From Treponema sp. (GTDB lineage Bacteria > Spirochaetota > Spirochaetia > Treponematales > Treponemataceae): 42,764 nt of DNA. Of the stretch, positions 8,294 through 16,026 are shown in pieces. The translations under genes and the position numbers were made by a program. The stretch lies in NCBI GenBank assembly GCA_016294035.1, contig JAEDCT010000021.1, positions 1 to 42,764 of the forward strand. The letters are read 5' to 3'. The notes under the pieces are model-generated. The model did not search any database and had not been told where the DNA came from. It was given only the letters and a program-made list of their open reading frames with translations. Within the stretch, counting starts at the first letter, position 1; each line of letters starts with the position of its first letter.

Positions 8294-9022
8294 ATGAAGT
8301 ACGAAAAGATAGTATCAGGAATATTTGTTTCGCGCCCCAATCGTTTTATTGCACATGTATTGATTGATGGCAAGGAGGAAATAGTACACGTAAAAAATAC
8401 AGGTCGTTGCAAAGAACTTCTTGTTCCGGGTTGTAAAGTTTATCTTGAAGATTTCGATGGACGCATGGGCACACGCAAACTGCGCTATTCTTTGGTTGCC
8501 GTAGAAAAAAAACGCTGTCTTTCTGACGCGGACTGTGGTCGAAATGATTCTTGTAAAGATTATGAAATGATTCTAATAAATATGGACAGTCAGGCACCTA
8601 ATAAGGTTGTTGGAGAATGGCTAGCAAGCCAGGGGTACACTTTTATCAAATCTGAGTACAATTATGGTGACAGTCGCATAGATTTTTATATGGAAAAGGG
8701 TACAGATAAGTATTTACTTGAAGTAAAAGGGTGCACATTGGAAAACAATGGACATTGTAAGTTTCCGGATGCACCAACGGAACGGGGAGTGAAACATCTG
8801 CACGAGCTTATCAAAGCCAAAAAAGATGGGTACAGATCTGCTGTGCTTATTCTGGTACAGATGGAAAAGGTGACAGATTTTAGTCCTAATGATGAAACCC
8901 ACAAAGCATTCGGTGACACACTGCGGCTTGCAGCAAGCAAAGGAGTGGAAATTCTCTGCTACAACTGCAAAGTAACGCCAGACTCTCTTGAGTTGAAAGA
9001 TAAGGTTAAAGTTATTCTGTAA
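8294..9022 (+). CDS. sfsA: SfsA family DNA/RNA nuclease-like protein
   Basis: 242 residues, the usual SfsA length. An OB-fold-like N-terminus (FVSRPNRFIAHVLIDGKEEIVHVKNTGRCKELLVPGCKVYLED) is followed by the restriction-endonuclease-like core, with Asp in GDSRIDFYM and the LEVKGCTL E-x-K element, then FPDAPTERGVKHLHEL. SfsA was named sugar fermentation stimulation protein; its fold implies nuclease activity, but the cell role is unclear. Probably co-transcribed with the upstream nagZ-like gene. Confidence 0.9.
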   Translation: MKYEKIVSGIFVSRPNRFIAHVLIDGKEEIVHVKNTGRCKELLVPGCKVYLEDFDGRMGTRKLRYSLVAVEKKRCLSDADCGRNDSCKDYEMILINMDSQAPNKVVGEWLASQGYTFIKSEYNYGDSRIDFYMEKGTDKYLLEVKGCTLENNGHCKFPDAPTERGVKHLHELIKAKKDGYRSAVLILVQMEKVTDFSPNDETHKAFGDTLRLAASKGVEILCYNCKVTPDSLELKDKVKVIL

Positions 9023-9060
9023 AAAAAATCCGTCCTGCTTACATTTCATAAACAAGACGG
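9021..9060 (-). terminator. terminator of the nfnAB transcript
   Basis: Arms CCGTCcTG (9030-9037) and CAaGACGG (9053-9060) with one internal mismatch. On the minus strand an eight-T run follows (plus-strand A run 9021-9028), so it works best for the minus-strand nfn transcript. Confidence 0.65.
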
Positions 9061-9061
9061 T

Positions 9062-9147
9062 TTATGGAACAAGCTTGCGCTTGCTCATCGAGTTTTACTT
9101 TGGTCGCAAGGCTCCCATTTTTGCTTCGCAAAAACCAGTAAAACTCG
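9062..9147. repeat. nested palindromic element
   Basis: An 86-bp non-coding block of nested inverted repeats. The outer 11-bp arms CGAGTTTTACT (9089-9099) and AGTAAAACTCG (9137-9147) enclose TTTTTGC-ttc-GCAAAAA (9118-9134). CAAGC-ttgc-GCTTG lies just outside on the left. It is far more structured than a terminator needs. It resembles a dispersed palindromic repeat; no second full copy is in this window. Confidence 0.55.
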
Positions 9148-9152
9148 CAGTT

Positions 9153-10658
9153 TTATTTACTTAAATATTCATTGATGCTTGCAGCTGCCTTGCGGCCTTC
9201 GCCCATGGCTAAGATTACTGTTGCGGCACCGAGCACGATGTCTCCGCCAGCCCAGACCTTTGTCATGCTTGTTGCCTGCTTTTCATCAACTGTGATGTGA
9301 CCGTGATCATCAACCTTGATTTCTGGAGTAGTTGCAGGAATCAATGGGTTAGAGTTGTTTCCGAGAGCAACGATTACTGCATCACAAGCAATTTCGTGTT
9401 CAGAACCCTTGATTTCTACCGGACGGCGGCGGCCCTTTTCATCTGGTTCACCAAGTTCGTAGCTGAGGCATTTAACTGCGCGAACCTTTCCGAATGTTTC
9501 CTTGTCGGCAGGATCATCATATCCAAGGATTTCAACAGGGTTTTCAAGGAACTTGAATTCAACACCTTCTTCCTCTGCGTGGTCAACTTCTTCGCGGCGG
9601 GCTGGCATTTCTACGCGTGAACGGCGGTATACAACATATACCTTTTCTGCTCCAAGGCGGAGGGCCATGCGGGCTCCATCCATAGCAACGTTACCGCCAC
9701 CACAAACAACGACTGTCTTTGCGTGGAAGTAAGGTGTGTCAGCCTTTTCTGTATCGTAAGCCTTCATGAGGTTTGCGCGTGTAAGGTATTCGTTTGCAGA
9801 GAAAACACCGATGAGGTTTTCACCAGGAATTCCGAAGAACTTTGGAAGCCCTGCGCCTGTTCCAACGAATGCTGCGTCAAATCCCTTGTCTGTCAAAATC
9901 TGCTGAACTGATGTTGTGCGTCCAACCAATGTGTTGTATTCAAATTTAACGCCCATCTTTTCAAGATTTTCAACTTCCTTCTGAACGATTGCCTTTGGAA
10001 GACGGAATTCTGGAATACCGTAAACCATAACACCGCCAGCCTTGTGGAAAGCTTCAAATACCGTAACATCGTGACCTGCACGGCGGCAGTCAGCGGCTAC
10101 AGTCAAACCAGCAGGACCAGAACCAATAACTGCAACTTTCTTTCCTGTAGGGGCAGCAACTGCTGGAGCTGTTGTAAGGTTGTTGTTTCTTTCGTAGTCT
10201 GCAACAAAGCGTTCCAGGCGTCCGATTGAAACTGATTTTTCTGCGTTCTTGTAAACCTTACCTACAGTACACTGTCCCTGGCACTGCTTTTCCTGTGGAC
10301 ATACGCGACCACAGATTGCAGGAAGAAGGTTTGTTCCCTTGATGATGTCTACGGCACCCTTGAAATTTCCCTTTGCAACTTCCGCAATGAAAGTAGGGAT
10401 CTGAACGTTAACAGGACATCCGTTAACACAAGGAGCGTTCTTGCACTGAAGACATCTCTGTGCTTCAACTACAGCCTGTTCTGCAGTATAGCCAAGGGCA
10501 ACTTCTGTCATCTGGCGGGCACGAACAAGTGGTTCTCCGGAAGGCATTTCCATCTGAGGAATTTTCATGCGGTCAGGGTTTTTAAGTTCCTTTCCTTCAA
10601 TTTTAGCCTTTTCTTCAAGGGCGATTTTATTAAGTTCATCTATTGTTTTGTGACTCAT
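9153..10658 (-). CDS. nfnB: NADPH-dependent bifurcating transhydrogenase large subunit (NfnB / GltA-type)
   Basis: A 501-residue iron-sulfur flavoprotein of the glutamate-synthase small-chain type, usually annotated GltA. Next to an NfnA subunit the better call is NfnB, which binds NADPH and ferredoxin. Seen: two four-Cys groups near the N-terminus (CLQCKNAPCVNGCPV and CGRVCPQEKQCQGQC), a first Rossmann motif VAVIGSGPAGLTVAADC, a second VVVCGGGNVAMDGARMALRLGA and the C-terminal AGGDIVLGAATVILAMGEGRKAA. The ATG at 10658 has GGAG nine bases upstream; an in-frame TTG lies 5 codons earlier. Glutamate synthase activity is possible but no large gltB subunit is nearby. Confidence 0.85.
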   Translation of the reverse strand: MSHKTIDELNKIALEEKAKIEGKELKNPDRMKIPQMEMPSGEPLVRARQMTEVALGYTAEQAVVEAQRCLQCKNAPCVNGCPVNVQIPTFIAEVAKGNFKGAVDIIKGTNLLPAICGRVCPQEKQCQGQCTVGKVYKNAEKSVSIGRLERFVADYERNNNLTTAPAVAAPTGKKVAVIGSGPAGLTVAADCRRAGHDVTVFEAFHKAGGVMVYGIPEFRLPKAIVQKEVENLEKMGVKFEYNTLVGRTTSVQQILTDKGFDAAFVGTGAGLPKFFGIPGENLIGVFSANEYLTRANLMKAYDTEKADTPYFHAKTVVVCGGGNVAMDGARMALRLGAEKVYVVYRRSRVEMPARREEVDHAEEEGVEFKFLENPVEILGYDDPADKETFGKVRAVKCLSYELGEPDEKGRRRPVEIKGSEHEIACDAVIVALGNNSNPLIPATTPEIKVDDHGHITVDEKQATSMTKVWAGGDIVLGAATVILAMGEGRKAAASINEYLSK

Positions 10659-10680
10659 TTTTCGTTTCTCCAAAAGCAGT

Positions 10681-11520
10681 TTAGTTGCTCAAACCAATGT
10701 TGCACTTGTGCTTTGCTTCCTGTTCTTCCTTAGCAAAGCTCTTCATGCGCATCATCATGTTGTCCCAGTCAACTTCGTGTGCATCAAAATCTGGACCGTC
10801 AACGCAAACAAACTTTGTTTTTCCGCCAACGCTTACACGGCAACCACCACACATACCAGTTCCATCAATCATGATTGTATTCAATGAAACAGTTGTCTTG
10901 ATGTTGTATTTCTTTGTTGTTGCTGCACAGAATTTCATCATGATTGGAGGTCCGATTGCGATTACTTCTGCAGGTGCAGTCTGGCTCTGACAAAGTTCAT
11001 CAAGAACTTCTGTAACAAGGCACTTGCGTCCTTCTGAACCATCGTCTGTACAGATGATAACTTCGTCACAAACAGCCTTCATTTCATCAACAAAAATAAG
11101 AAGATCTTTTGTACGGGCACCTTCAATAAGGATAACCTTGTTTCCAGCTGCCTTGAGGGCCTGAACGATAGGGTAAAGTGGAGCTGTACCGAAACCACCG
11201 CCAACACAAACTACAGGGCGGTCATATTTTTCAATTACAGAAGGAGTTCCAAGAGGACCAAGTACACCACCGAGGTAGTCTCCAGCCTTAAGCTTTGCAA
11301 GCTTCATTGTAGAAGCACCGATTGGCTGGAAAGCAATTGCAACCCAACCTTCTTCTGCATTTGCATCTGCGATTGTAAGAGGAATGCGTTCATTCAAATC
11401 CTGATCAACCATTACAATCAAAAACTGTCCGGCCTTGCGGTTCTTTGCAATATCCGGAGCTTCAAATTTCATGTAGTAAACAGCCTCAGAAAGGTGTTTC
11501 ATTTCAATAATCTTATTCAT
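10681..11520 (-). CDS. nfnA: bifurcating transhydrogenase small subunit (NfnA; DHOD electron-transfer-like)
   Basis: A 279-residue FAD/NAD(H)-binding protein with a [2Fe-2S] cluster, paired with NfnB. Together they would couple NADH plus reduced ferredoxin to two NADP+ by flavin-based electron bifurcation. Seen: a flavin-binding RIPLTIAD (residues 45-52), NAD-binding VCVGGGFGTAPLYPIVQAL, and the C-terminal cluster segment with C224, C227 and C239 (GMCGGCRVSVGG...FVCVDGPDF). Asp219 sits where an unusual Asp ligand has been described in this family. First gene of the nfnAB operon, 22 bases before nfnB, with a recognisable promoter upstream. Confidence 0.85.
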   Translation of the reverse strand: MNKIIEMKHLSEAVYYMKFEAPDIAKNRKAGQFLIVMVDQDLNERIPLTIADANAEEGWVAIAFQPIGASTMKLAKLKAGDYLGGVLGPLGTPSVIEKYDRPVVCVGGGFGTAPLYPIVQALKAAGNKVILIEGARTKDLLIFVDEMKAVCDEVIICTDDGSEGRKCLVTEVLDELCQSQTAPAEVIAIGPPIMMKFCAATTKKYNIKTTVSLNTIMIDGTGMCGGCRVSVGGKTKFVCVDGPDFDAHEVDWDNMMMRMKSFAKEEQEAKHKCNIGLSN

Positions 11521-11568
11521 ATAACCCCTTACAAATCTAATAAATTGTGTGTGAAAATATTTTCGGTA

Positions 11569-11597
11569 ATTTTATTATATATAGAAAGAATTATCAA
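11569..11597 (-). promoter_or_regulatory. promoter of nfnAB
   Basis: Minus strand TTGATA (11597-11592), 17-bp spacer, TAAAAT (11574-11569), about 50 bases upstream of the nfnA start. An AAGGGG ribosome site precedes the ATG. Confidence 0.6.
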
Positions 11598-11641
11598 TTA
11601 AAAATCTGACATAAAGATCAAAATGCAAAAGTGTCTTAATG

Positions 11642-11669
11642 AAAAAAGGCTCCCGGAATACGGAAGCCT
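11642..11669 (-). terminator. terminator of the phase-variable lipoprotein gene
   Basis: Arms GGCTcCCG (11648-11655) and CGGaAGCC (11661-11668), one mismatch, with a six-T tail on the minus strand. Confidence 0.75.
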
Positions 11670-11693
11670 GAAAGTTTATTTTTTATATTGGAA

Positions 11694-12689
11694 TTAATTT
11701 AAAGAAACAATGTCGCTTTCAAGTTTTACTGTGCGCCACTGTGTTACTTGCGGACAGTCAGGAATTTCGAATGTAAAATTGTACTGCGCAAAGAATGTAT
11801 TTGAAAGTTCTGAGATTGGCTTACCATCCCAGCGTTCTAATTCAATAGATACATTATTTTTAACTGCGCTAGGATTTTCATATAAGCAGTACCAGTCAGT
11901 TTTTCCAGGGGTATCCCAGTCTTTGTCGCCATAGAAAATATCGATATAAGTTCCTACATTTTTTACAACGCTGTCCTGCGGAGGAATTACGTTTTCAATC
12001 CAGACTGTTGCTTTGTTGTCGCTGTAAGATGCAAATACCCATTCGCCATTTTTAAGGTTTGAATAGTTGATGTCGCCGATTCCGCCCTTTGCAGTTAATG
12101 TAAGATACTGCGAATAGCCATGGTCACGGTCAACAGGGTTTTCTACGCCATTTTCATCTTGTCCTCTATGTGGTTCAATCTGAACTTTGAATTTATACTG
12201 TTCTCCGGCTTCGCATAATGGGTAAACAAAATTTATTTCTTCAGCTGGCTCTTGTTCTATATAAGTTCCATTATTCCAGTATCCAGGCTCAAAAGGTAAT
12301 TTGTCTACAACTGCCAAAGTTGTTTGGATTTCCTCTCCGTCGATATTTTCCAAGCGGTAAACGCCAATCCAACTGCAGCCTTCTTTGTATTTTTCATCGC
12401 TGCCTTCTAAATTTGCCGGATTTTTAATTGTAAAGTGCATTCCGTTAGATTCCGCGGTTACAGAAACAAGCTCTGTGTGCGCTTCGTAAGTGCCAGATGC
12501 GAAATTTTCAATCCAGCGGGCAACTCCGCCGTTTTGAATTCTCAAATCAAGAACACGGTTTTCAGTTCCACTGCTTCCAGAATCTGATCCAATGTAGCCA
12601 TCGATTCCGCTGCTTCCAGAATCTGAGCACGAGCAGAGTGCCAAAGAAATTGCCGACAAAGCAAAAAATGTTTTTGCAGCCTTTTTCAT
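11694..12689 (-). CDS. lipoprotein of unknown function behind a poly-G promoter
   Basis: 331 residues. A signal peptide ends in a Ser/Cys-rich lipobox (ALCSCSDSG, probable lipid Cys at 21), so it is an anchored lipoprotein. Residues 21-45 hold a duplicated SDSGSSG tether encoded by a 17-bp direct repeat 39 bp apart (12571-12587, 12610-12626). The mature part is acidic, aromatic-rich and predicted beta-rich; I recognise no family. GGAGG lies upstream of the ATG. Its promoter has a 12-G run between the -35 and -10 boxes, suggesting on/off or graded phase-variable expression and hence surface exposure. No terminator separates it from the kinase operon upstream, so readthrough is possible. Confidence 0.75.
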   Translation of the reverse strand: MKKAAKTFFALSAISLALCSCSDSGSSGIDGYIGSDSGSSGTENRVLDLRIQNGGVARWIENFASGTYEAHTELVSVTAESNGMHFTIKNPANLEGSDEKYKEGCSWIGVYRLENIDGEEIQTTLAVVDKLPFEPGYWNNGTYIEQEPAEEINFVYPLCEAGEQYKFKVQIEPHRGQDENGVENPVDRDHGYSQYLTLTAKGGIGDINYSNLKNGEWVFASYSDNKATVWIENVIPPQDSVVKNVGTYIDIFYGDKDWDTPGKTDWYCLYENPSAVKNNVSIELERWDGKPISELSNTFFAQYNFTFEIPDCPQVTQWRTVKLESDIVSLN

Positions 12690-12720
12690 GATACTGCCTC
12701 CAGTAAAATAGTTTTAGGGC

Positions 12721-12751
12721 AGAGTACCACGGGGGGGGGGGGTACTGTCAA
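12721..12751 (-). promoter_or_regulatory. poly-G spacer promoter (candidate phase-variable)
   Basis: Minus strand TTGACA (12751-12746), then 19 bp containing twelve C, then TACTCT (12726-12721). Ten C would give the optimal 17-bp spacing. An inverted repeat AACTG-GT-CAGTT (12750-12761) overlaps the -35 and could be an operator. Confidence 0.6.
12731..12742. repeat. homopolymer G12 tract
   Basis: Twelve consecutive G on the plus strand, the only G/C run of this length in an AT-rich window. Such tracts change length by slipped-strand mispairing. The true length may be mixed in the population or misread by sequencing. Confidence 0.95.
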
Positions 12752-12786
12752 CTGGTCAGTTCAGAATTTATGGGTTATTCTTTTTA

Positions 12787-14550
12787 TTAAAGAAATTTGA
12801 CCTTGTCTTTAGGCAAATATGAACTTATGGTTTTTTCTAGTTTGATGCAGTCAATTGGTTTTGAAATGTAATCTACAAATCCTTCCTTTGCATATTGTTC
12901 ATAGGCCCCAGGAAAAACGTTTGCAGTAAGCATAATGACAGGCGTATCTTTATTTTTGCTTTCTTCTGTTGACTTGAGTTTATGGAAAGTTTCAATTCCG
13001 TCCATACCGGGCATCATGTGATCAATAATAATTAAGTCATATTTTTCTTCTGATGCTTTACGAAGACATCTGTTTCCGGATTCTGCTGTGTCAATTTTCA
13101 TGCCGGTCATTTTAAGAAGATTTTCAATAATTAGAAGATTCATGTCGATGTCATCAACAACAAGGATTCTGGCATCAGGAGCAGTAAAGGAAACCTGATA
13201 TTTTTTACGATTTGAATTTCTTTTTGACAGAAAAGATACTTTTCCGATTGGTTCTTCAAGAACGATTTTCTGGACAATATTGAGTATGAATTCTGAACCA
13301 ACGCCATATTCACTTTTTACATCAATTTTGGCATTCATCAAGTTGGCAAGATTCTTGGAAATTCTAAGACCCAGGCCAGTGCCTTCGATACTGCGATTGT
13401 TTTCTATATCAAAACGTTCAAAGCGGCCATAGATTTTTTTTAAGTCTTCTTCTTTGATACCAGAGCCAGTGTCCTTAATTGAAAATGACAGGGCTACATG
13501 TTGTTTTTGAATTGTTCCAGAAATGGAATAGGTAATTTTTCCTTCTTTTGTATATTTTGCCGCGTTTGTCAGAAAGTTAATCAGAATCTGGCGGATTCGG
13601 GTGCTGTCTCCAAAAATAACTGAAGGAAGGTTTGGATCACAATTAACTTCGAAGGAAAGATGTTTTGATTCAATTCGGTCATGAATCATTGTTACTGTAT
13701 CCTGAATCAAATTTTTGAGATTGTAATCAGCGTTGATGATTTCGACTTTACCAGATTCAATTTTAGAAAGATCCAGAATATCATTTACGAGGGAAAGAAG
13801 TGCATTTCCTGAACTTAAGATATTTTCTGCATATTCCTGAATGGCAGGCTCTGTGCTTTCACGCAAAATCATTTCGTTCATGCCAAGAATCGAATTGATT
13901 GGAGTACGAATTTCGTGGCTCATGTTGGAAATGAAATCACTTTTTGCATAGCTTGCCTTTTCTGCCCGATTAATGGCTCTAATCAAATGCATGTTTTGAT
14001 TATAAAGATAGTGTACCAGCTGGTAGGATATGGTTGAGAAAACAAGAATATAAACAATGCAGATCGAAAAATCAGCCCAGAAATTTCGCAGGACAGTTGT
14101 GTCAAGACTTCTGACATAGAAAGAAATGCAGCAGCACAACAGGCAAATGATATCGACTATGATATTAAGCCTGCGGTTAATGAGTGGAACGGAAAGCAAA
14201 ATGGGAACTGCAAATATCAAATGAAGGGGAACAAAAAAATAGTGCTGACAGGAAATTGTTGTACAAACCATGCAAATGGATATGGTCATTATGTAACAGC
14301 AAATAGTGTTCGATTTGCGGAATATTCTTATCAGTATGTATTCAATCAAAATAATTGAAAGGTTAATGATGTTTGTCAGGATAATCCATCTGAATATCCA
14401 CTTGAAGGTTCGAGTTTCGGGCTGGTCTTTGAAATTCAGATAACTGAGAGTGATTTCCAGCAGAAGACATACAGAGAATAAAATAATATTTGTGAGTAAG
14501 AGAGTTGATTTTGCCCTACTGATGTTTTTTTCTGCCAGATTAATATCCAT
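12787..14550 (-). CDS. membrane hybrid sensor histidine kinase with receiver domain
   Basis: 587 residues. Residues 15-185 contain about six membrane segments without a large periplasmic loop. Then come HisKA with phospho-acceptor H212 (FISNMSHEIRTPINSILGMNE), HATPase_c (N-box RQILINFLTNAAKY, DTGSGIKEEDL, GTGLGLRISKNL), and a C-terminal receiver starting near 461 with VVDDIDMN, phospho-acceptor D510 (IIDHMMPGMDG) and K564 (YISKP). It autophosphorylates and relays within one protein; no output regulator is adjacent. It starts 6 bases after the hydrogenase gene, so it is the last gene of the TRAP-hydrogenase operon and may sense a related substrate or redox cue. Confidence 0.9.
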   Translation of the reverse strand: MDINLAEKNISRAKSTLLLTNIILFSVCLLLEITLSYLNFKDQPETRTFKWIFRWIILTNIINLSIILIEYILIRIFRKSNTICCYIMTISICMVCTTISCQHYFFVPLHLIFAVPILLSVPLINRRLNIIVDIICLLCCCISFYVRSLDTTVLRNFWADFSICIVYILVFSTISYQLVHYLYNQNMHLIRAINRAEKASYAKSDFISNMSHEIRTPINSILGMNEMILRESTEPAIQEYAENILSSGNALLSLVNDILDLSKIESGKVEIINADYNLKNLIQDTVTMIHDRIESKHLSFEVNCDPNLPSVIFGDSTRIRQILINFLTNAAKYTKEGKITYSISGTIQKQHVALSFSIKDTGSGIKEEDLKKIYGRFERFDIENNRSIEGTGLGLRISKNLANLMNAKIDVKSEYGVGSEFILNIVQKIVLEEPIGKVSFLSKRNSNRKKYQVSFTAPDARILVVDDIDMNLLIIENLLKMTGMKIDTAESGNRCLRKASEEKYDLIIIDHMMPGMDGIETFHKLKSTEESKNKDTPVIMLTANVFPGAYEQYAKEGFVDYISKPIDCIKLEKTISSYLPKDKVKFL

Positions 14551-14556
14551 GACTTG

Positions 14557-16026
14557 TTATTCCTTGGTCTTGTCTATTCCAGTCTGAACATATTTTGCAA
14601 GCTGAATTTCAGCCTGTTTATAGTTCTGAATGATACTTGGACCGCCAATACATCCGCCTTCACATGCCATAACTTCAATAAGGTTTGGAGTATCCGGCTT
14701 GGAAGGAATTTTTCCAGAATTGATCATTCCGTATGCATTAAGGACTTTCATTCCAGATTTGGAAAGACCATTGATTTTTGCCGGCCTTAAGATGGATTTG
14801 TCCTGGAGTCTGAGGGCAACTGCATCAAGAACACCGCCAGATTTTGCAAAGTTTCTTCCGCTTGCTGTAGGAATCATTGTTTCTTCAATTCCGTTTAATT
14901 TGGATACATAAATTTCCTTTGCTATGAAAAGCGATTCAATATCCAGGGTTGTCAGAACGTAATCAACAGATTCGTCAATGAAACCTTCGTATCTTTTCGC
15001 AAGACATGGTCCAATAAATACTGTAATGCAATCCGGGTCATTTTTCTTGGCCATTTCTGCGGTATAGTGCATAGGGCTTCTGGTTTCAGAAATACAGTCG
15101 TTCAAAGCTGGAACATGTTTTCTGATTGCACGAACGTAAGCTGGACAGCATGAAGTAGTCATCATTTTGTCTCCGCGTTTCATTCTTTCTGTAAACTCTT
15201 TTGCTTCGTTGTCTGCACAAATATCTGCACCCAGGGCAACTTCATACACTTTGTGGAATCCGGCAAGCTTGAATGCTTCTTTAACCTGACCTGGAATTCC
15301 GTTGAACTGTGCGGCAATTGCCGGAGCATAAAGGGCCACGACTTTTTTGTCTTTGTTCATTAAGTTTTTAATTACATCAACGAGCTGGCTTTTTCCCATC
15401 ATGGCACCGAAAGGACATTCTCTCATGCAGTTTCCGCAGAAAATACACTTGTGGTAGTCAATTGTTTCACGGCCACTTTCATCCTTGCTGATTGCTCCTA
15501 CCGGACAGGCTTCTTCGCAAGGAACTGGAATTTTTATGATTGCGTGGTATGGGCAGTTATCCATGCATTTACCGCAGTTAATGCACTGTGATTCATCAAT
15601 ATGTGCATGATGATCAACAATAATTGCATTTCTTGGACAGTTCATTTTGCAAGGTCTTGCGTCACATCCCTGACATGCATTTGTAACCATGTAGTGAGCT
15701 TTAACACAGGCATTGCATGCTTCGTGAATAACTGTGAGCATAGGCCAGGTTGGTTTTTCCCGTTCCAGGGCTTCTTTTGCAAATGAACCAAGAGTTCTTT
15801 CTTCATCAATGTTTTCAACAGAAATACCAAGACGAGCAAGGGTTCTCATTCTGATGATTTCGCGGTCATGGAAAATACAGCATCGTAGAGGCGGTTTGTT
15901 TCGGGGTACCATTTCACGTGGAATAAAGTGAACTCCTTCTTCAAGTTTTCCCTCAAGCTGAAGTTTTGCAATTCGTACAAGAATTTCTCTTTTTACATTT
16001 GCTGTGTTGTTGTTGATATTAAGCAT
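14557..16026 (-). CDS. [FeFe] hydrogenase, monomeric group-B-like
   Basis: A 489-residue iron-sulfur enzyme for reversible H2/proton conversion. The N-terminal third carries Cys-rich [4Fe-4S] segments (CNAC...CQGCDARPCKMNCP, CINCGKCMDNCP, CEEACP, CIFCGNCMRECP). The H-cluster domain has TSCCPA (C293/C294), GPCLAK (C341) and MACEGGCIGGP (C455/C459). TSCCPA instead of TSCCPGW and CEGGC instead of CPGGC are features I associate with group B rather than the prototypical bifurcating group A. Start: ATG at 16026 has GGAG six bases upstream; it overlaps the permease stop by 8 bases. No HydE/F/G maturases are in the window. The likely electron partner is ferredoxin. Confidence 0.88.
   Translation of the reverse strand: MLNINNNTANVKREILVRIAKLQLEGKLEEGVHFIPREMVPRNKPPLRCCIFHDREIIRMRTLARLGISVENIDEERTLGSFAKEALEREKPTWPMLTVIHEACNACVKAHYMVTNACQGCDARPCKMNCPRNAIIVDHHAHIDESQCINCGKCMDNCPYHAIIKIPVPCEEACPVGAISKDESGRETIDYHKCIFCGNCMRECPFGAMMGKSQLVDVIKNLMNKDKKVVALYAPAIAAQFNGIPGQVKEAFKLAGFHKVYEVALGADICADNEAKEFTERMKRGDKMMTTSCCPAYVRAIRKHVPALNDCISETRSPMHYTAEMAKKNDPDCITVFIGPCLAKRYEGFIDESVDYVLTTLDIESLFIAKEIYVSKLNGIEETMIPTASGRNFAKSGGVLDAVALRLQDKSILRPAKINGLSKSGMKVLNAYGMINSGKIPSKPDTPNLIEVMACEGGCIGGPSIIQNYKQAEIQLAKYVQTGIDKTKE

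Noticed and set aside
9153..10658. Calling the large subunit glutamate synthase (GltA/GltD)
   Set aside because: No large glutamate synthase chain is adjacent, and the immediate partner is an NfnA-type subunit, so NfnB is the better reading.
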